Assembly (NCBI GenBank): GCA_964491375.1
Contig: CAZBGL010000068.1
Coordinates: forward strand, 1 to 64,000
From: CAZBGL01 sp964491375
GTDB lineage: Bacteria > Desulfobacterota > Deferrisomatia > Deferrisomatales > Deferrisomataceae
Length of the DNA stretch: 64,000 bases
Direction of reading: 5' to 3'
The first letter of the stretch is position 1. Every line of letters starts with the position of its first letter. Position numbers and translations under genes: made by a program. Shown here one piece after another: positions 61,353 through 64,000 of this stretch. Below the pieces are notes generated by a model. That model was not told the DNA's origin. It was given only the letters and a program-made list of their open reading frames with translations, and did not search any database.

Positions 61353-61685
61353 ATGGACACCTACTACAACCCCGAAGATCTGGCCCGGTTCCCGGAGGTG
61401 GGCCGGGACGCCCCGGAGATCACGCAGAAGTTCTTCGAGTACTACCAGGCCGTGTTCGCCGAGGGCGAGCTCACCGAACGCGAAAAGGCGCTGATCGCCC
61501 TGGCCGTGGCCCACGCCGTGCAGTGCCCCTACTGCATCGACGCCTACACCCGCACCTGCCTGGAAAAGGGGGCCACCCCCGGCGAGATGACCGAGGCGGT
61601 CCACGTGGCCGTGGCGATCCGGGGCGGGGCCTCCCTGGTGCACGCCGTGCAGATGGACAACGTGGCCCGCAAGATCTCGCTGTGA
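61353..61685 (+). CDS. Arsenosugar biosynthesis-associated peroxidase-like protein
   Basis: A 110-residue AhpD/carboxymuconolactone-decarboxylase fold protein with the redox motif CPYC in HAVQCPYCIDAYTRTCLEKGA. The short form YYNPEDLARFPEVG-x-x-APE belongs to the AhpD-like proteins that accompany arsS. Its role in arsenosugar synthesis is not established. GGAGGAGAG precedes ATG 61353. Its stop overlaps arsS. Confidence 0.9.
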   Translation: MDTYYNPEDLARFPEVGRDAPEITQKFFEYYQAVFAEGELTEREKALIALAVAHAVQCPYCIDAYTRTCLEKGATPGEMTEAVHVAVAIRGGASLVHAVQMDNVARKISL

Positions 61686-62671
61686 GCGCCCCTATGGAGG
61701 CACCGGCGTCCGCCGCCGCTGCGGAACCCTTTGCCGAGACCCTGGCCCGGCACGGCCTGGCGCTGGAGAGGGCCGACACGGTGACCCTCCAGATCAACAC
61801 CGGCCGCGTCTGCAACCAGGCCTGCCGGCACTGCCACCTGGAGGCCGGGCCCGACCGGGCCGAGGCCATGCCCCCCGACGTCATGGAGGCCGTGGTCGCC
61901 TTTGCCCGGAAAGGCCGGTTCGACGTGATCGACGTGACCGGCGGCGCACCCGAGCTCGTGCCCGGAATCGAGGACCTCCTCCGGGCGCTCCGGCCGCTGG
62001 CCTCCCGTCTCCTGTTCCGCTCCAACCTCACGGCCCTGGCGGAGCGGGGGGATGCCTTCCTCGCGCTGCTCCGGGATCTGGGTGCGGTCGTCGTGGCCTC
62101 GTTTCCGTCCCTCAGCCGCTCCCAGGCGGAGGCCCAGCGGGGCAGCGGGGTGTGGGAGCCCAGCCTGGAGACGCTACGGCGGCTCAACGCCGCGGGATAC
62201 GGGGTGGAGGGCTCCGGGCTCGAGCTGGACCTGGTGGCCAACCCGGCGGGGGCGTTCCTGCCTCCGGACCAGTGCCAGGCCGAGAAGCGCTTCCGCAGGG
62301 AGCTCGCCCGGCGCTGGGGGGTGCGGTTCAACCGGCTGTACGTGCTGGCCAACGTGCCCCTGGGGCGCTTCCGCCGGTGGCTCGAGGCGTCGGGGAACCT
62401 CGCCGCGTACATGGAGCGCCTGGCGGGGGCGTTCAACCCGGCCACCGTGCCGGGCCTGATGTGCCGCACCCAGGTCTCGGTGGCGTGGGACGGCACGCTC
62501 CACGACTGCGACTTCCACCTGGCCGCCGGCATCCCCCTGGGAGGACGGCCCCTCAACGTGCGGGACGCGGAACGTCCCCCCGAGCCGGGCACCCCCATTC
62601 CCACGGCCGACCACTGCTACGCCTGCACCGCCGGCGCGGGGTTCACGTGAGGCGGGGCGATCGCGGCCTAG
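61682..62671 (+). CDS. arsS: Arsenosugar biosynthesis radical SAM (seleno)protein ArsS, Sec at UGA 62648
   Basis: A radical SAM enzyme proposed to build the arsenosugar skeleton from arsenical precursors. Cluster cysteines are Cys44, Cys48 and Cys51 in CNQACRHC; ArsS-type features are VDVTGGAPEL-like DVIDVTGGAPELVPG and the C-terminal domain with MCRTQVSVAWDG and HCYACTAGAGFT. An in-frame UGA (62648-62650, codon 323) stands where relatives have Cys or Sec before Gly-Gly. The frame goes on as GGAIAA to UAG 62669-62671. If UGA is read as stop the protein lacks that residue. GTG 61682 overlaps the previous stop; ATG 61694 is an alternative. No arsM is in the window. Confidence 0.8.
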
Positions 62672-62686
62672 GCGGGCCGGAGCCCC
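62651..62686 (+). promoter_or_regulatory. Candidate bacterial SECIS element in arsS
   Basis: Starting just after the UGA, GGGGC (62654-62658) can pair with GCCCC (62682-62686). Inside it CGGCC (62664-62668) pairs with GGCCG (62675-62679), closing the loop TAGGCG. The loop begins 18 bases after the UGA, within the spacing known for bacterial SECIS elements (the E. coli fdhF loop is at about 17). Confidence 0.5.
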
Positions 62687-62691
62687 TCACG

Positions 62692-63543
62692 GTGTCCGCC
62701 CCTCCCCTCGGGGCCCACGTGTCCGTGGCCGGAGGCCCCCTGGCCGCCTGGGAACGGACGGTGCGGCTCGGAGCCGAGGTGGCCCAGGTGTTCCCCGGAA
62801 GCCCCCGCTCGTGGGAGAGCCCCTGGCCCGGAAACGGGGCGCTCAGGGAGGCCGGCGAGGCCTTCCGGAGGTCGGGCATTCCGGTGTTCGTCCACGCCAT
62901 CTACCTGGTGAACCCCGCCTCGGGCGACCCCGAGGTCCGCCGGAGGTCCGTGACCGCCCTGGCCCGGAGCCTGGAGTACGCGAGCCGCCTGGGTGCCCGG
63001 GGGCTCGTGGTCCACCTCGGCCACGCGCGGGACGCGGCCCGGAACGTGGCCCTCCGCAGGGTGCGGAATACACTGGACCGGGCGCGGGACCGCGCCGGGG
63101 GGGCCGTACCCTATCTGCTGGAAACCGGATCGGGGGGCAAGGGGTCGGTGGGCTCCCGCCTCGACGACCTGGTGGCGCTGGTACACCGGCTGGGACCGGA
63201 CACGCGGATCTGCGCGGACACGGCCCACCTGTTCGCAGCCGGCGTGCCGGTGCACACCCCCCAGGGGCTCGACGCCTGGCTGGGGGCCCTCCGGGACCGG
63301 GCCGGACCGGACGCCGTGGGGCTTGTGCACCTCAACGACTCGCTGACCCCGTTCGGCTCGGGGCGGGACCGGCACGAGAACCTGGGCCAGGGCGAGATCG
63401 GGGGCCGGGCGCTGGCCCGGTGGGTGCGGCACCCGGCCCTGCGCCGGGTGCCGTTCGTGATCGAGACCCCCGGCTTCGATCGCCAGGGTCCCGACCGGAA
63501 GAACCTGGCCCGGGCGAGGCGATACCGCCGGGGCGGGCGCTGA
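62692..63543 (+). CDS. nfo: Endonuclease IV (AP endonuclease)
   Basis: A 283-residue TIM-barrel repair enzyme with three zinc ions. Ligands are recognisable: His in VFVHAIYLVNPASGD, His in LVVHLGHARDA, Glu in LLETGSGGKGS, Asp and His in ADTAHLFAAG, His in GLVHLNDS, Asp and His in GRDRHENLGQGEIGG, and Glu in IETPG. The start LGAHVSVAGG fits the family. I chose GTG 62692 rather than GTG 62647, because the latter would lie inside the extended arsS frame. It cuts 5' of abasic sites. Confidence 0.9.
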   Translation: MSAPPLGAHVSVAGGPLAAWERTVRLGAEVAQVFPGSPRSWESPWPGNGALREAGEAFRRSGIPVFVHAIYLVNPASGDPEVRRRSVTALARSLEYASRLGARGLVVHLGHARDAARNVALRRVRNTLDRARDRAGGAVPYLLETGSGGKGSVGSRLDDLVALVHRLGPDTRICADTAHLFAAGVPVHTPQGLDAWLGALRDRAGPDAVGLVHLNDSLTPFGSGRDRHENLGQGEIGGRALARWVRHPALRRVPFVIETPGFDRQGPDRKNLARARRYRRGGR

Positions 63544-63830
63544 GCCGGGATCGAGCGGGTGCGGGACGGTCCCGTGCCGGTGGGCGGGAGGGGACGAACG
63601 TCGTCGTTGCCGGGGCTTCCATTCGGCTTGCACCGACCTGAAACCGGACCGGGCCTCCATGGTGTATCCGGGAACCGGGGTGTTTCCGGTGGTGCCGGGC
63701 GTGGGGGCCGTGCCGCTTCCTGCCGTGGCGCGCCTGCGGGTGGGCTGGGCGCTGAGCGCCCGGGAACCTTTCCGTGCCCGGCGGACGGGCTGCCGGATTG
63801 CGGGACCGTTTTCCCTGCCCGGGGCGAGAC
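63544..63830. other. Spacer, nothing recognised
   Basis: These 287 bases lie between the convergent endonuclease IV gene and the partial ATPase gene. No terminator with a T run, promoter or coding frame with family resemblance was seen. Confidence 0.4.
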
Positions 63831-64000
63831 TCACCAGGCCAGGTGCCACGGCACGGCGCGGATGCCCGGCCGCAGGGTGCAGGGGCGCTCTATGTTGCAG
63901 GCGACCACGCCCCTGGCCGAATCGCCGGCAAGGCCCAGCCACCGCGACAAGCGGTCGGCATGGCTCGGGACCGGCGTGGCCGTGGCTTTGACCTCCACGG
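63831..64000 (-). CDS. C-terminus of a DUF4143-type ATPase, 5' part outside window
   Basis: The last 55 residues of a protein entering from the right edge: VEVKATATPVPSHADRLSRW, then ARGVVACNIERPCTLRPGIR and AVPWHLAW before TGA. The order VEVK, a short helix, hydrophobic VVAC and a closing PW motif matches the nuclease-like DUF4143 end of AAA ATPases (YhcG/archaeal ATPase-like). The rest is not visible, so only the family is suggested. Confidence 0.6.
   Translation of the reverse strand, partial: VEVKATATPVPSHADRLSRWLGLAGDSARGVVACNIERPCTLRPGIRAVPWHLAW

Noticed and set aside
62647..62691. GTG 62647 as the start of endonuclease IV (GTGA overlap with arsS)
   Set aside because: It would add 15 residues absent from the family and lies within the probable selenoprotein extension of arsS.
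63659..63991. A 110-codon plus-strand frame at the right edge
   Set aside because: It mirrors the minus-strand DUF4143-like C-terminus and has no recognisable protein features.

Overview
This is about 64 kb of very GC-rich (roughly 70% by eye), gene-dense DNA that looks like an ordinary chromosomal segment of a free-living Gram-negative bacterium. The Tol-Pal genes, a PBP1A and an AmtB with a signal peptide support a Gram-negative cell. A multiheme c-type cytochrome, a corrinoid/methyl-THF methyltransferase pair, c-di-GMP enzymes, a DUF3343 gene and a probable ArsS selenoprotein suggest an anaerobic or microaerobic member of the former Deltaproteobacteria (Desulfuromonadota/Desulfobacterota-like). 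That placement is inference. No insertion sequence, integrase, phage gene, CRISPR array or rRNA was seen.

Layout. 1-9.7 kb, minus strand: a partial aldehyde dehydrogenase, a methyltetrahydrofolate:corrinoid methyltransferase with its corrinoid protein, a sigma-54 response regulator and sensor kinase, moaA and a class A penicillin-binding protein. 9.8-13.3 kb: two HEAT-repeat proteins flank an HD-GYP protein. 13.3-18.8 kb, minus: cpoB, pal and tolB, then a small membrane protein, rdgB, rph and an amidase. 18.9-28.2 kb, plus: periplasmic thioredoxin, dnaJ with an hspR-like regulator, comEC, a REC-GAF-GGDEF diguanylate cyclase, hisS, a small multiheme cytochrome and aspS. 28.3-32.5 kb: an Rrf2 regulator and gap-pgk-tpiA-secG-tRNA-Leu(GAG). 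32.5-43 kb: an MpsC/DUF2294 protein, tandem intrinsic terminators that may end a small RNA, a universal stress protein, a RelA/SpoT-type synthetase and a ten-gene-plus antiporter operon. 43-50.6 kb: tRNA-Leu(CAG), PaaI-like thioesterase, rnr, ubiB-like, rluA-like, ygiQ-like and an XRE-cupin regulator. 50.7-55 kb: a nitrogen block (ald, P-II, amtB, a class I amidotransferase) around a strikingly AT-rich regulatory island. 55-64 kb: citrate synthase, a HAD phosphatase, DUF1015, a trmN6-like methylase, dciA, a decayed HEPN gene, DUF3343, an arsenosugar pair and endonuclease IV.

Most notable points. (1) The arsS reading frame meets an in-frame UGA exactly where the family has its C-terminal Cys/Sec. 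It continues as GGAIAA to a UAG, and a stem-loop lies at the spacing of a bacterial SECIS element, so the gene is probably a selenoprotein that ordinary gene calling truncates. (2) The antiporter operon has the archaeal MbhA-to-H subunit order but no hydrogenase genes. It carries two further NuoL/M/N-like subunits and follows a RelA/SpoT-type alarmone synthetase gene by only 11 bases. (3) A short AT-rich tract with palindromes and two divergent GGGCACG-N5-TGAA boxes (sigma-54-like) lies between the P-II and amtB genes. (4) A frameshifted HEPN-domain remnant precedes the DUF3343 gene.

Many genes overlap by 4 bases (ATGA/GTGA/TTGA), so translational coupling is common. Several sigma-70-type promoters (TTGAC-like, 17-base spacer) begin inside or right after the stop codon of the preceding gene.
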